DNA of 64,000 bases from Ipomoea triloba. Lineage: Eukaryota; Streptophyta; Magnoliopsida; Solanales; Convolvulaceae. The notes beneath the pieces were generated by a model. That model was not told the DNA's origin, searched no databases, and saw only the letters and a list, made by a program, of their open reading frames with translations. Positions within the stretch are counted from its first letter, which is position 1, and the number at the start of each line of letters is the position of its first letter. The translations under genes were made by a program, and so were the position numbers. The DNA lies in NCBI RefSeq assembly GCF_003576645.1, contig NC_044916.1, positions 21,952,025 through 22,016,024 on the forward strand, read 5' to 3'. Positions 33,000-44,410 of the stretch are shown here, one piece after another.

Positions 33000-34486
33000 T
33001 GCCTAGCTTTAACATAGGTCGGCCATGACCCGAGGATCAGGCAGAAGCCTCAAGGTCGGCCGTAGCACCACGGCCTTGACTAGCGCCCTGAGGTCGGCCA
33101 AGACACGGGTATCTTCTTTTGTCATTTACTATTTTGTATTCTATTTTCTATCTTTGCTTTTGTCCTTGTTATTTGCTTTTTCAAGTTGGCGTTAGGTCCG
33201 GGTACCTCAACCCTTGACCCTTAGCACACCCGTTTGATGATAGGCGAGATTAAGCCCTAGAGGTTAAACCCCATACCCTCCCTAGGGTGTAAGTCATTCT
33301 AAGGATGATAAGCGATGTCGGACCCCGTACCGCCCCTAGGGTGTTTAGTCGTCCTAAGTCGAGGCCCTTTGGCCTTCCGTCTAGGGACTCTTCCGTTCAG
33401 CAATAGGCAAGGTTGGACCTTGTATTGTCCCAAGGGTGTTTGGTCGTTTTAAGTTAAGGCCTTTTGGCATTTGAACTTAAAGACTCGTCCATTCGACGAT
33501 AGGTGAGGTTGGACCTCGTATCTTTCCTAGGAGTTTAGTCGCTTAAATGAGGTAGACTAATGTATCGGTTAGGAGGTCGACCTTACAGTAACCGAGAGGT
33601 CGGCCGAGAGGTGACTCGGAGGTCGACTGAAAGGTGACCATGAGGTCGGTCGTTAGTTTTCGCAATTTCATCACTTCGCAACAATGTCCCTAGATTTGTT
33701 TGAGAGGTCGGCTCGCCGACCCTCCTCTCCTTCCCACGAACAATAATAAAATAAGTATAACGGAATTTTGCTTATTTTATTACAGAATGCAACTTAAGGG
33801 GTCGGACCACCTTACAACAGAGCATTTATTGGTAATAGTTGAGCAAGTGTCGGACTTCCTCTCTACGTCTTTACCCTTCGGGGTCTCCAACTTGTAGCTG
33901 CCGGGGCGGAACATGGCTGAGAGTATATATGGACCCTCCCACCTCTTAGCTAGCTTGCCTCTATCTAAAGGTTTGCTTGCCTCGCGCCTTCTTAGCACGT
34001 AGTGGCCGACCTGGAAGTAACGGGGTCGGGCTCTTTTGTCGTGATACACCTTGACTTGCCTCTGGTAATTCTCGACGCGGAATATGGCAGCTTCTTGCTT
34101 CTCGTCAATTAGATGGAGATCAGCCCGATGGTGTTCCTCGTTGCGATCGGGGTTGTACTCCTCGCCTCGACGGGTCGAAATGATGACTTCCGCGGGAGTT
34201 CGAGCCTCGAAGCCGTAGCATAGTGTGAATGGGGTTTTGCCCGTTGCCTTTCGCGGTGTGGTGCAATATGCCCATAGGATTGCTTCTAAGTTTTCGACAC
34301 ACGCTCCTCCTGCAACTTCGAGGGTCTTCTTCAGTCTGTCCACTATCGTGCGGTTGGCATTTTCCACTTGGTCGTTCGCCTAGGGGTAAGCCACAGCCAC
34401 TCCGCTATCGGTAGTGTGCCATTCTTGACAAAACTGTTTGAACTGCCTGCCCTCGAATTGGCAGCCATTGTTGGAGACGATCTGCA
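33000..34486 (-). mobile_element. Ty3/gypsy retrotransposon remnant
   Basis: The coding end (33780-34486, minus) is an integrase C-terminus. Beyond it (33000-33779) lies GC-richer sequence with about three diverged repeats of roughly 95 bp (gataggcgaggttgga and ccctagggtgttt cores) and GAGGTCGGCC motifs. Repetitive 3' untranslated tails are typical of Tat/Ogre-like gypsy elements. No LTR boundary is seen. Confidence 0.65.
33780..34486 (-). pseudogene. Gypsy integrase C-terminal fragment
   Basis: The minus strand encodes the VSNNGCQFEGRQFKQFCQEW block, then TAG at about 34380, then ENANRTIVDRLKKTLE, LWAYCTTPRKATGKTPF, YGFEARTP and the C-terminal KRWEGPYI block. This is the integrase core end and post-core region of a plant Ty3/gypsy Pol; Pro-Glu (PAEV) sits in the expected place after the core. 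The stop replaces a codon just before the ENANR motif and the catalytic N-terminal part is absent. The frame then reads non-homologous sequence to 33780. The LINE begins at about 34488 in the opposite direction, so one insertion or rearrangement truncated both. Confidence 0.85.
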
Positions 34487-34487
34487 T

Positions 34488-35744
34488 CGGTGGGGATCCG
34501 TGGCTCCCTGATTCTAGTAATCCTTATATCTCAACTCCGGAATATACCCACTTAAACAATCCTTTTGTGGTTTCTTTGTTTTACCCGGGCACAAATGTTT
34601 GGGATTCTGATCTGTTGAGGGACATTTTTTGCCAACGGGATATCCAGCTTATTCTTAGTTTACCTAGTCCTCCTTTGGATATTGACAATTCAATGTTCTG
34701 GGCAAGTGAGGAAAGTGGGGTGTATACTGTGAAGAGCGGGTATAGGGTTGCCATGGGGGGTGAGATGAGGGAGAATGGCAATAGTTGGTCGGGTGTGTGG
34801 AAGCTGAATAAACCACCCAAAATGAAATGTTTTTTTGGGCAATGTGCACGTCCCGCCTCCTTACTAAGGATGCTTTACTTGTTAAGTAGGTTCATTGTGA
34901 TTTAGTTTGTGTATTGTGCGAAAAGGAAAGTGAATTTGTTGTTCATCTCTTAGCAAATTGTGACTTTGCACGTGAATGTTGGCATGCATTAAATGATAGT
35001 TGGAGTTTGAGCTATGTTGACTCTATTGCTGCTTGGATTGAAGAAATGTGGGATGTTTTGTCTACTGAGATGCTTGTGAAAGTTGTTATGATATGCTGGG
35101 CAATCTGGGAAAATAGAAATGGAATGGTTTGGAGGAATGAATGTGTGGACTCCAGTACAATGGTCAGACATGCCTTAGTCTATGCTCAAAATTGGAGCTC
35201 CATTCGCGATGGTCTGTCTTCTCTTACCCAATGTACGCAGCTGCTGCCTACCACTTGGGAGCCACCGCCTGTGACTTTTGTTAAGGTAAATATCGACGTA
35301 GCCATGCATCAAGGACAACGCCAAATAGGGTTTGGGTGGAGTGTTCAAGATGCTGTTGGCGCGGTCTTGGGGGTTGTGTTGTTTTCTCTTGATGGTCTGT
35401 ATTCTGTTCGTGAAGCTGAGGCCATAGGGGCAAGGGAAGCTCTGAGTTGGATAAAGTGGAAGGGTTGGCAGCGGATGATTCTTGAAACTGGTGCTCAGGT
35501 TGTGACGAACACGGTCGCTCTTGGAGAAAATTTGACGCAATTCGGGGGCATTGTTTGTGAGATTCGACAACTTTTGCAAGAGTTACCGTTGGTTCAGTTT
35601 CGCTTTGTGCAGCGGGAGGGTAATCAGACTGCCCATATTTTAGCAAAGCAGGCTTTATGTCATATGGATAATAGTAGGGTCGAATGTCTTGATTATATTC
35701 CTCGCATTCTTTCGGCTTCGGTCTGTATGAACACTATGGTTTGA
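34488..35744 (+). pseudogene. LINE ORF2 C-terminus: zf-RVT and RNase H domains
   Basis: The first frame (to 34905) encodes GGDPWLPDSS, typical of plant L1 ORF2 after the reverse transcriptase, then SGVYTVKSGYR and WKLNKPPKMKCFF of the zf-RVT domain. A shift in the T7 run at 34830-34836 and a TAG at about 34885 break it. The next frame (34914-35744) gives LCEKESEFVVHLLANC and an RNase H domain: VNIDVA (first Asp), AEAIGAREAL (Glu), an ILETGAQ block where the usual Asp is Gly, and REGNQTAHILAKQA. The Asp-to-Gly change hits the third acidic catalytic position. The copy is dead on arrival and decayed. Confidence 0.85.
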
Positions 35745-35785
35745 GTAATTTATGAAAGTGTGTTTCTGGTTTTCAAAAAAAAAAA
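34488..35785 (+). mobile_element. 5'-truncated L1-type LINE
   Basis: It starts inside the reverse-transcriptase ORF and ends in A11 (about 35775-35785), the expected poly(A) tail. Two coding pieces follow the usual plant L1 order: zf-RVT region, then RNase H. Target duplications are not evident; the 5' junction abuts a gypsy fragment of opposite strand. Confidence 0.82.
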
Positions 35786-35801
35786 TCTTAGTTTTTAATT
35801 T

Positions 35802-37101
35802 GGGAAAAAATACACTTTTGGTCCCTCAATTATTAACAGATATGCAATGCAGCCCTTGGTTTTCAATTTGAACAAATTTAACCCCTCAATCTTTCTAACT
35901 TTAGCAAATTTAGTCATTCTTTGATTTTTTTTATTAACAACCATTTAAGTCATGGATATTTTGGAAATTTCACACCCCCTTAATATTTTCCCCAAATTTC
36001 TTCCCTCCTCTACCATTGTTCAAGCCTCAGCCTCCACCGAATAACGAATAAAGTGTTGTCTTTCTTAGATCTCTATCTATCTATCATCATACTTACCATT
36101 AATTTTACTTTGTTGTGCTAATGTTGTACCTAGTACAGTTAAGTTCTTAGATGAGGTGCCTAGCTAGGGTATGGTAGAAGATGCAGCTCAAGAAAGTAGA
36201 AAGTAGAAAGTAGAAACCAAAAACCCTTCCTAGGGACGCTGTTAAGTACGCTTGCAGATGTTCTACAGAATAGAAATTCATTGATCGCAATAGAAATTGA
36301 TCAGAATCTTCATCAAACAACAACAACATTGAATCAAAAGCCAACTTCTAGAGATTCTCAAACTAGTTCAATACATCATGGTAAGGCGATTGTGAATATT
36401 ACGGAAGTAGAGTGGAGAAATTTGGCAGAAACGAAGTAGAAAGTTACCGTACGTGAAAACTTTGTGAATGAGAGACCTCATTTAGATGTGATTAGGGTGA
36501 AATTTCAGAAGGACTTCCCTATCACAAGCTTGCACACGTCGGTTCGATCAATACAAGGAAAATTCTAATTTGATTCTCATTGGAAGACGATGGCAAGAAG
36601 ATTTTAGCAAGAGGTTAGGTGCTGATTGAGAACAAGATGGTTTAATTCTCGAGGTAGTCGTCGGAGTGGAATGCAAGAAAAGACCTACCTTCAATTCACA
36701 ATTCAACACCGCAATGGTAAACGAAAATCCTTGTACGGGCGGCTCAACAATTTATCATCACGGATTGGGAACAAAAGAAGCAGCTCCGGCACCCAATAGT
36801 GTCAGTGCAATCGGTACTCTCAGAAGCAACGCAGTAGCGCACGATGGAGGTGAGGCTGAGCAATACCATGGAGGCGAGGCTAAACAATGGCAAATGAGGG
36901 AAGAAATTAGGGGAAAATATTAAGTGGGGTGTGGAATTTCTAAAATATCCATGGTTTAAACAGTTGTTAATGGGAAATATCACAGGACGACTAAATTGGC
37001 TAAAGTTAGAAAGATTGAATGATCGAATTTGTACAAATTGAAAATCAGGGATTACATTGCATATCTGCTAATAATTGAGGGACCAAAAGTGTTATTTCCC
37101 C
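35802..37101. mobile_element. Mutator-like element with ~240-bp TIRs
   Basis: The left arm (35802-36040) and the inverted right arm (36870-37101) align over about 240 bp, both containing CACTTTTGGTCCCTCAATTA, agatatgcaatg and caatctttctaactttag. Flanks ttttaattt and ttttaaatt agree at 8 of 9 bases, in AT-rich context. The interior (36050-36870) has no transposase; a frame of 85 codons at 36666-36923 (MECKKRPTFNSQFN) is unrecognised. It may be a Pack-MULE with a captured fragment or simply non-coding. Confidence 0.8.
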
Positions 37102-37110
37102 TTTTAAATT

Positions 37111-37771
37111 AATTTTTTATATATTTTGATTGAGTTTGAGGACGTATGTTGTTGTCACTACCTACACACATGTTGTGGATTACGGCGAGGATTACGGCGA
37201 CTACAACTATTCGTCTATTATTTTTATATATATTAGGCTTAATTTTTTTCTAACAAATATGTAGACCTTATGAAGCATATAGTGTGTACATCTTAAATAG
37301 ACTCAAAGCCTATTTAAAGTTTACAATAAAATATTTTTAATGACATACATATTAAAAAGGTTCTAAGTCATACCAAACTTATTGTAGACTTGGACTTCAA
37401 CCTAAAAAACATCTACTTACAAACTCAAACGTAGACTCAGATATTAAGTTCTTATAAGCCTAACTAGCTTTTTCCATCCTTAGTAACAATTCATTGTGAA
37501 CTTCTAACAAAAGTAATAAGTTTAGACAAGCAACTATGAATAATCACATCCCAAGATGATTAATTTATCCAAATTTTATTCATTGTAGCAACACAACACC
37601 ACATTTCAAATATACATGTGTATATATATATGCACATTTCACATTATTAGTAAACAAGATTCGAAACCTTAATTATTGCGCGCCATAAGAAATAATAATA
37701 ATAAGGTTTGAATTGTTTTCCTGATCAATTTGGAGCTCGCGAATTCAATTCCATCCAAAAATTATTATTTA
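37111..37771. other. 3' flank of HSP20-like gene
   Basis: No gene seen. It holds the likely 3' untranslated region of the minus-strand HSP20 gene and AT-rich sequence, with an (AAT)n-like run near 37690. Confidence 0.4.
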
Positions 37772-38233
37772 TTATTGCACTCTAATAGTCCGGCTGCCTC
37801 CCCAACCCCAAGCGTGCCTTCCGTTCGCCAACTCTCCACGGCCGCCGCCGTCGGGGCCGCCTTTGGGTACCGTCACGATGAGCTTCCCGTCAACGAACGC
37901 CGCCCTAGTTAGCTCCGGCTGCGTGAACGCCGGCAGCCTAAACCGCCACGTGTCCAGCATCATTTGCTCCAAAAACAATGCAACCGATGATCCCTCCTGA
38001 TGACGACTGTTATTCCTCACCACAATCTTGGTTATTCCGGGATGGATCTCCACCGCGTGGGCCCTCAATCCGCCGCCGTGCTCGGCGCCGTCGCCGATCT
38101 CCGCCACGAACCGGAACCGCTCGGCGTTTTCCTCCACAATCACGTCGTCATCGGAGCGGAAAGGCAACTCCAGAACCTTCCCGAACACGTGGGGTAACCT
38201 CCTCAGCCTCATCGCGGCGGCGCTGCCATCCAT
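37772..38233 (-). CDS. HSP20-like (alpha-crystallin domain) protein
   Basis: An intronless frame of 153 residues with ATG at 38231-38233 (MDGSAAAMRLRRLPHVFG) and the stop at 37772. It is GC-rich compared with the surrounding DNA, as expected for a true gene. The alpha-crystallin-type region spans roughly residues 35-130. It contains a EIHPGITKIVVRNN strand and ends in DTWRFRLPAF, then AAFVDGKLIVTVPKG, matching the family's GVLTVTVPK-like signature with VDG in place of the usual ENG. The tail is Gly-rich and ends SRTIRVQ. Small heat-shock-like proteins hold unfolding clients; divergent plant members also act outside heat stress. The frame is open slightly upstream but lacks an earlier ATG. A TATA box is at 38327-38335. 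Whether it is heat-induced cannot be seen: no strong heat-shock element array. Confidence 0.85.
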   Translation of the reverse strand: MDGSAAAMRLRRLPHVFGKVLELPFRSDDDVIVEENAERFRFVAEIGDGAEHGGGLRAHAVEIHPGITKIVVRNNSRHQEGSSVALFLEQMMLDTWRFRLPAFTQPELTRAAFVDGKLIVTVPKGGPDGGGRGELANGRHAWGWGGSRTIRVQ

Positions 38234-38326
38234 GAAACTCGCCGATCGAACCGTTAAATTAAACAACGAAATTAAAAGGAAATGTTATATATGTTTCAGA
38301 CGATATGATGAACCCTCGTAGCTTTA

Positions 38327-38335
38327 ATTTATATA
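38327..38335 (-). promoter_or_regulatory. TATA box of HSP20-like gene
   Basis: TATATAAAT on the minus strand lies about 95 bp upstream of the ATG, a normal spacing for a plant promoter with a short leader. Confidence 0.55.
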
Positions 38336-39008
38336 GATATGGAGGCGAGAAGAATAATATATATAAGAATTCAGGAGAATCCAAATCTCATCATCAATAA
38401 AGGGTTTTCAAAGAATAATAACTTTTTCATATTCTGAAACTAACGATGCCCTGCGTAGCTTCTTCTTCAAGCTAAGCTATTATTCATCAATTCCAAATTG
38501 AATACAAAATTGATATGAACATACATATACTTATATAATTCCTATATCTATGATATGAACATAGATATTATTTATAGGAAAATAATGTTTTCCTTATAAA
38601 TTGTTTCTGACATTTCTGAAATCATGGTGTTTAAGAAGGAGCGGGTTGGGGTGGGGTGAGTGGTGAGGCCGGAGGGCTCTGCAAAGGCATCAGCAAAATT
38701 TCAATCTTTATCTAACGCTTTTTGATGGACCAAATTAAAACCTTTTGGGAGAATATTAATTAATTTGCAAGTTTCTTAGTTGGGTACATTAGAGCCGCAC
38801 ACCAATGTTGCTCATTTCTTACTTTTAGCGTGGAAATGATGAGAATGTAATGGAGTGTTTGGTTGGCATGAATTGTAATTTAATATCTATGTAATTGCAA
38901 GGAGAAATTATATATTGTTTAGTTGGAGGAATTGCAATTCATCCATACAAAGAAAAGGGAAAAAGAAAAAAATAACATATTTACCTTTGAATATTGTTAT
39001 CAATATTA

Positions 39009-39469
39009 GAGTTTATTAACAAAATGGTCTCTCGACTATTGCAAAATTATCAATTTGGTTCTCGATAATTTTTCGTGCCCAATTAAGTCCCTCGACTTTG
39101 AAAATTTTAACCAATTTGATCCTCCGTTTATTTTGCCGTTAAACATCCGTTAAATCAGGACCAAATTGGTAATTTTGGTATAGTCATGAGACCAAATTGG
39201 TAATTTTACTATAGTCAAGGGACCAAATTGATAATTAAATTTTCACTGAAATGGTCTCTTAACTATAGCAAAATTATCAATTTAGTCCCTTGACTAAAGT
39301 AAAATTACCAATTTGGTCCCGATTTTAACGGATGTTTAACGGCAAAATAAACGGAGGACCAAATTGGTTAAAATTTTCAAAGTCGAAGGACTTAATTGAG
39401 CACGAAAAATTGTCGAGAACCAAATTGGTAATTCCACAATAGTTGAGGGAACATTTCGGTAATATACTC
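39009..39469. mobile_element. Foldback element, GAGTTAATTACC family
   Basis: Nearly the whole 461 bp is an inverted repeat: each half runs from a GAGTTTATTA/GAGTATATTA end through ctcgactattg, tccctcgactttg and cggaggaccaaattgg. Flanks tcaatatta and tgaatatta agree at 8 of 9 bases, a Mutator-type duplication. Relatives are at 62049-62443 and 31476. Confidence 0.82.
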
Positions 39470-39876
39470 TGAATATTATTACACAATGACATTTTAGTAT
39501 TGAGAAAATACTCAAAATGGTCCTCCGACTACGGCCTTTTCTTAATTTGGTGCTTTGACTTTTAATTACACCCAATGTGGTCCCCAGACTATTCAATTTT
39601 AAGCCAAACTGGTCTCCGTTTGCTTTGTCGTCAACCTGGCGTTAAACACAAGGGCAAAATGGACAATCCAAGTGCTTTGTCGTTCAAACCAGTTGACCAG
39701 TCCATTTCATCCCCAAATTAGCGAAACACTATGCGATTTCTTCCCCAAATTATGCCCTATTTTTTATTTCTTCCTCGTATCCATAGCATCAACGAATTTC
39801 TCTAGCCATCAACGATTATCCATTGCCATCGACGAATATCCACAGCCATTGACGATTTTCCCCAACCAAAGACAAT

Positions 39877-42800
39877 ATGGTCCGGGTTCCGAACTGCCAA
39901 ATTACGGTTAGTCCTTGTGTGCTACTTTATATGTTGCTTTATAGGTTAGATATGCTTTCTATGTTTGTTTATTTGTTGCTTCTAGCTTTATATATGTTCT
40001 TTTGATGCTTTATATATGTTTGTATATTAAAATGCAAGTGGATGTCCATGTGTTCCTGGTGTGTGCTTTTGTTGAGCAGTGTGTGTTCCCAGATGGATTG
40101 GGGACCATTATGTCTGTTTGTTTTATGTGTTTTTGTTCCATTGTGTTGGTATGTATTACATACAAAATTGTTGGTATGTATTACTGTAAGGGGACCACTA
40201 TCTGGGAACACACACTATCTTTGGGCTGTAAGGGAACCACTGTCTTTATTAAAGTTGTTGGTTTTGGATTGCATTAAGCATTAAACAACTGTCTTTATTA
40301 AAGTTCCTTGCATTACTGCCCATTTTACTGCTTGCTTAATACTGCCCATTTTACTGCCTATTCATTTAGTTTTTTTTTGTCTTCTTTCATGTAAAAAATC
40401 AGATGACCATGACGAAAGTGACCTATTTACACTTAAAATAAGACATGGTGGTAAAGTACAACAAACTGAATCTCTAACCTATATTGGAGGGCAGTTAGAA
40501 TATTTTGATTATGTTGATGTTGATGTTGATGAATGGGGTTATATAATTTTGCAAGAAAAAGTTGAAGAATTAGGGTATAATAGAAATGAAAATAGGTTAT
40601 ATGGCCTAGGGGGGAAATGGATTGATTGAGATTCTGTCAGATCTTGAAGCATGGGATTTAATTGATTTGAAGGTAAGTCAAGGGAAATAGAGGTTTGGAT
40701 AGATAATGGTGAAAACGGGAGGTAAGTTAGTGGTGGGGAAGTTAGTGACAGGGAATTGAGTGGTGAAGAAATTGATGGAGAATTTGATTGTGATTATGAG
40801 TTAGAAGAAGAGGGAAGGATTGATGATATTGCATTTGATAAGGCAGTAGATCTTACTGTAGAGTTTTAGGGGGTTGGATCAAGTGCAAATGTGCAAGATA
40901 AGGAAAATGAGTGTGCAGTGAATGAGGAAGTGAACTTTTCTAATGAAGGGACTCCACATGGTAGTGATGAGGAAGTTGAAGATGACATTTGGCCACAGTT
41001 TAGGGCTTGTGATATGGAATGTCCTAAATTTACTATGGGTATGACATCTGGGACTAAATCTGAGTTTAAAGAAGCCATTGTAAAGTATGCATTCAAAGAT
41101 GGTAAGGATTTAAAATTTGTAAGGAATGATAAAATCAAATTAGTAGCCAAGTGCAAGCAAAGTGACTATCCATGGTACATAACCCTTAGGAAGAATGAGA
41201 ATGATAACTGTTGGAGAATTTCTATTTTTAATGATAACCATGATGGGTGTTCTCGGGTGTATGAGAACACAATGGTTAGCTCAAGAAGAATTACAAAGAA
41301 GTGGAAGAAAGAAATTGGTAGCAATTCTGAATGGAAAGTAAGTGAGTTTAGAAACAGAGTGGCAACAGATCAAGGGTTCCATATATCTCAAAAGGTGACT
41401 TATAAGGCTATGAAATTTGCTAGGGCTAACCTAACTGGAGAAATGGAGGACTACTTTAAAAAGTTTTAGAGCTACTACCTTGAAATCCAAAGATCAAATC
41501 CTAACACTACTTCTATTGTAAAGATGAGTGAATTTATAGAAGAGGGAGGACAGAAAAGATTCTTAAGATGGTACATATGTTGGGAGGCTTGCAGAATTGG
41601 ATTTGCACATTGTAGGAATATTATTGGTGTTGATGGTTGCCACTTGAGGTCTACATATTGGGGTTACTTGCTTACAGCAACAACAATGGACCCAAATGAT
41701 GGAATTTTTCCTATAGCTTATGCACTTGCTGAGGGTGAGAATAAGGAGTCATGGTCTTGGTTTTTAGCACTGCTTAAACATGATCTAGGTATTTGTGACA
41801 GTGAAGAACATAGGTACACATTTGTGTCTGACAAGCAGAAGGGTTTGATTCCAGCATTTCATAGTATTCTCCCCCGTGTTAGTCACAGATTTTGTGTCAG
41901 ACACTTGTATTTCAACATGAAGGTTGCTGGATTCCATGGAAAGGTAATTAAGGAGACTTTGTGGGCTGCAGCTCGAGCCACAACAGTTAACTCTTTTACA
42001 GAAGCAATGAGGAAGATGAAAGACTTGGATGTGAATGCATTTGATTGGCTTGGAGACAAACACCCCTCTGAATGGTCTAGGTCACACTTTGGCACTGATG
42101 CTTTATGTGACATTTTAGTGAACAATGTGTCTGAGTGCTTTAATGCCATGATTCTTGATGCTAGGTATTATCCACTGATTAGTTGTTTGGAAAAGATGAG
42201 GACAATTCTTATGGTAAGACTGTTTAAGAATAAAGAAGCAGCAACCAAATGGTCTGGCAGAATATGTCCTAGAATCCTATGGAAACTGGCAGTTGAGGAG
42301 AAATATGCAGGATCTTATTTGCCTATTCAATGTGATTTAATGCTGTTTGAGATCACTGGAATGCACACTGGAGAGCATCATAAGATTGATTTGGTAAGGA
42401 GAAGTTGTTCTTGCAGAAAATGGGATCTTACAGGAGTTCCCTGTAAGCATGCTATATGTGTCATTTGGATGAAGAAACATAATGTCCTGGATTATGTTGA
42501 CAACTGCTACTCTATTGAGACATATTTGAAGGTGTATGAAGCTTCAATCAAGCCAATGGCTGGGCCAAATGAATGGCCTATAACTCATAGGGAACCACTT
42601 TTGCCTCCTTTGTTCAAAACAAGGCCTGATAGGCCTAAGAAATTAAGGAAGACAGGTTTAGATGAAAATTCAAAGGGAAAAACAGTTGCTGAACAAATTT
42701 CAAAAGATGGGATCCATATTTCAAGAACACATGTTCCTCTTCACTGCACATTGTGTAAAAAATCATGCCATAACAAAAGAAGGTGCCCTTTGCAACCAAA

Positions 42801-43612
42801 ACAGACTGTGAGTTTTAAATCCTTTATTTCATACTTCAATACATATCATGTTACTTTATTAACCATGATTGCAGACTATGAGTTTTAACTCCTTTATTAC
42901 ATACTTCAATACATATCATGTTACTTTATTAACCATGATTGTTTATTATTACTAGGCAAATGTAAGAGGCAATACACAACAGCAAAGAGAAGTTCCCATC
43001 ACAAATCAATTATTGGCAGGGCTATTTGAGGTAATTGCATACTTGTATGATGTAATAGGTTTTAGTTGGAGTACTTTGAGTAAATGCATGTCTTATTTAT
43101 GTAATAGGTTGAAGTTGGAGTTGACAACTCATTCCAAGGACTGCACACTTTAGTAGGCATTCCAGTAGACATTCCAATTGAGGTAAAAATTGGTCTAATG
43201 CATTATTTAAATCTGATTACATTGTAATGGTCGTCCTAATTACTTACTTACTTACCAAATGCAGAGTCAGTCCTATAACATGGCAGAAGAAATACCAGTG
43301 CAGACAGGACCTGAAGCTTTAGAAGATGAGGGTGACAACAACCTCCCAGCTTCTCCACCCCCTGCCAAAAGGCCCCCTGCAAAAAGGACCCCTACAAATA
43401 CCATGAAGACTCTTGGTATAAGGAGGAAGTACAGGACAAGGTCTACTATGAATTTCAAATCCAAAGTTGGTGGCAATAGCAAAGAACCAATAGACATTGA
43501 ATGGCAATGTCATAATCTTAGTATTAAACTATTTTTGAATGGCTATGTAATCTGTTTTAGATACTTGACAATTGATGTTTATTTTGGATTGTGTTTTTTG
43601 ATGGCCATGTAA
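39877..43612 (+). pseudogene. MULE transposase (MuDR type, SWIM zinc finger), decayed
   Basis: A likely first exon (39877-39906, MVRVPNCQIT) is followed by an intron and an exon from about 40402 encoding the N-terminal domain (LFTLKIRHGGK, YIGGQLEYFDYVD). TGA near 40627 and TAG at 40867 break it. The MuDR domain (TKSEFKEAIVKYAFKDG, LVAKC, DGCSRVYEN) runs to TAG at 41467, and the same frame continues to 42888. That stretch holds the DDE-type core (GVDGCHLRSTYWG, FVSDKQKGLIPA, CVRHLYFNMK) and the SWIM finger CSCRKWDLTGVPCKHAI. Small introns with a 73-bp tandem repeat follow, then C-terminal exons after 42955, 43110 and 43264 with a Pro-rich basic tail. Three or more stops argue for a pseudogene. 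Confidence 0.9.
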
Positions 43613-43934
43613 TATGTTTTGGAATAGCCATGTAATCTGCCCATTTATATATAAGAATGAGCATGTTAGAAGTTGATATGAGTAGCTTAGTTCTATTTTG
43701 GATTGTGTTTTGTGAACTTGGCAATTTATATATAAGAAGTTGATGAGCAGCTAACCATTAAGGTCTCTTTATGGGTAAACATTCTGACCAACCAACATGA
43801 ACAACATTAAACATTAAGGTTTCTTTTATTCATTACATACTGAAAACACATAATTCATGGCAGCAATCTAGGGAAATTACTAGCCAATTCCACAGTACTA
43901 GACTTAAGGGAAAACACAAACATTATTACTACAA

Positions 43935-44410
43935 TTACAGTGAAACATATGAACCTAAACCTAAACCAAAACCATCTTCTACTGCCACAATTACAAGTTC
44001 TTGGGAGAGTAACATCACCACTGTTGACAATTGCCCGTAACCTCTCAATTTCTTCCTCATTCGGTTAATTATTCTTAATAGTCCGGGAATTATCTTCTTT
44101 GATCTATAACACATTGGAGGGTCAAACCATTCTTGAAATCCACAACCAACCCTACCCTGTAAAGATAATTTCTCAACATTATACCATAAAATTAATAATA
44201 AAAATAAATAAATAAATAAAAGGATAACAGTTTTGACTAACATTACTTCCTCCACAAACCCAGAATCTCCGACCGGGATTTTCATTGGTCCATGATGTTT
44301 GGATACTCCATTGTGACCCACAGTGACAAAAACGAATAGGAACATCTCCATACTTAAATCTTTGCCTTGGGAAGTTTGTAAATGAAGTTGAAGATGAACT
44401 CTTTTGGCCT
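43935..44410 (-). pseudogene. GRF-type zinc-finger ORF inside the MULE
   Basis: Minus strand. The first exon (about 44247-44410) reads SSSSTSFTNFPRQRFKYGDV then FCHCGSQWSIQTSWTNENPG and RRFWVCGG. The CxCG...NPGRRFWxC pattern is a GRF zinc finger. A donor gtaatg at 44246 and acceptor ctttacag at 44157 lead to a second exon GRVGCGFQEWFDPPMCYRSK then IIPGLL, the usual continuation in plant GRF proteins (fourth Cys ligand, WYDPxMC). After this the coding continues only by a frameshift into an EEEIERLRAIV coiled segment. No clear ATG opens the first exon. Plant GRF-finger ORFs are often found with transposons; this one converges on the transposase gene. Confidence 0.7.

Noticed and set aside
35175..35646. 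Minus-strand frames opposite the LINE RNase H domain
   Set aside because: The plus strand has clear RNase H motifs; the antisense frames have none.
37978..38321. Plus-strand Arg/Pro-rich frames over the HSP20-like gene
   Set aside because: Antisense shadows of a GC-rich coding region.
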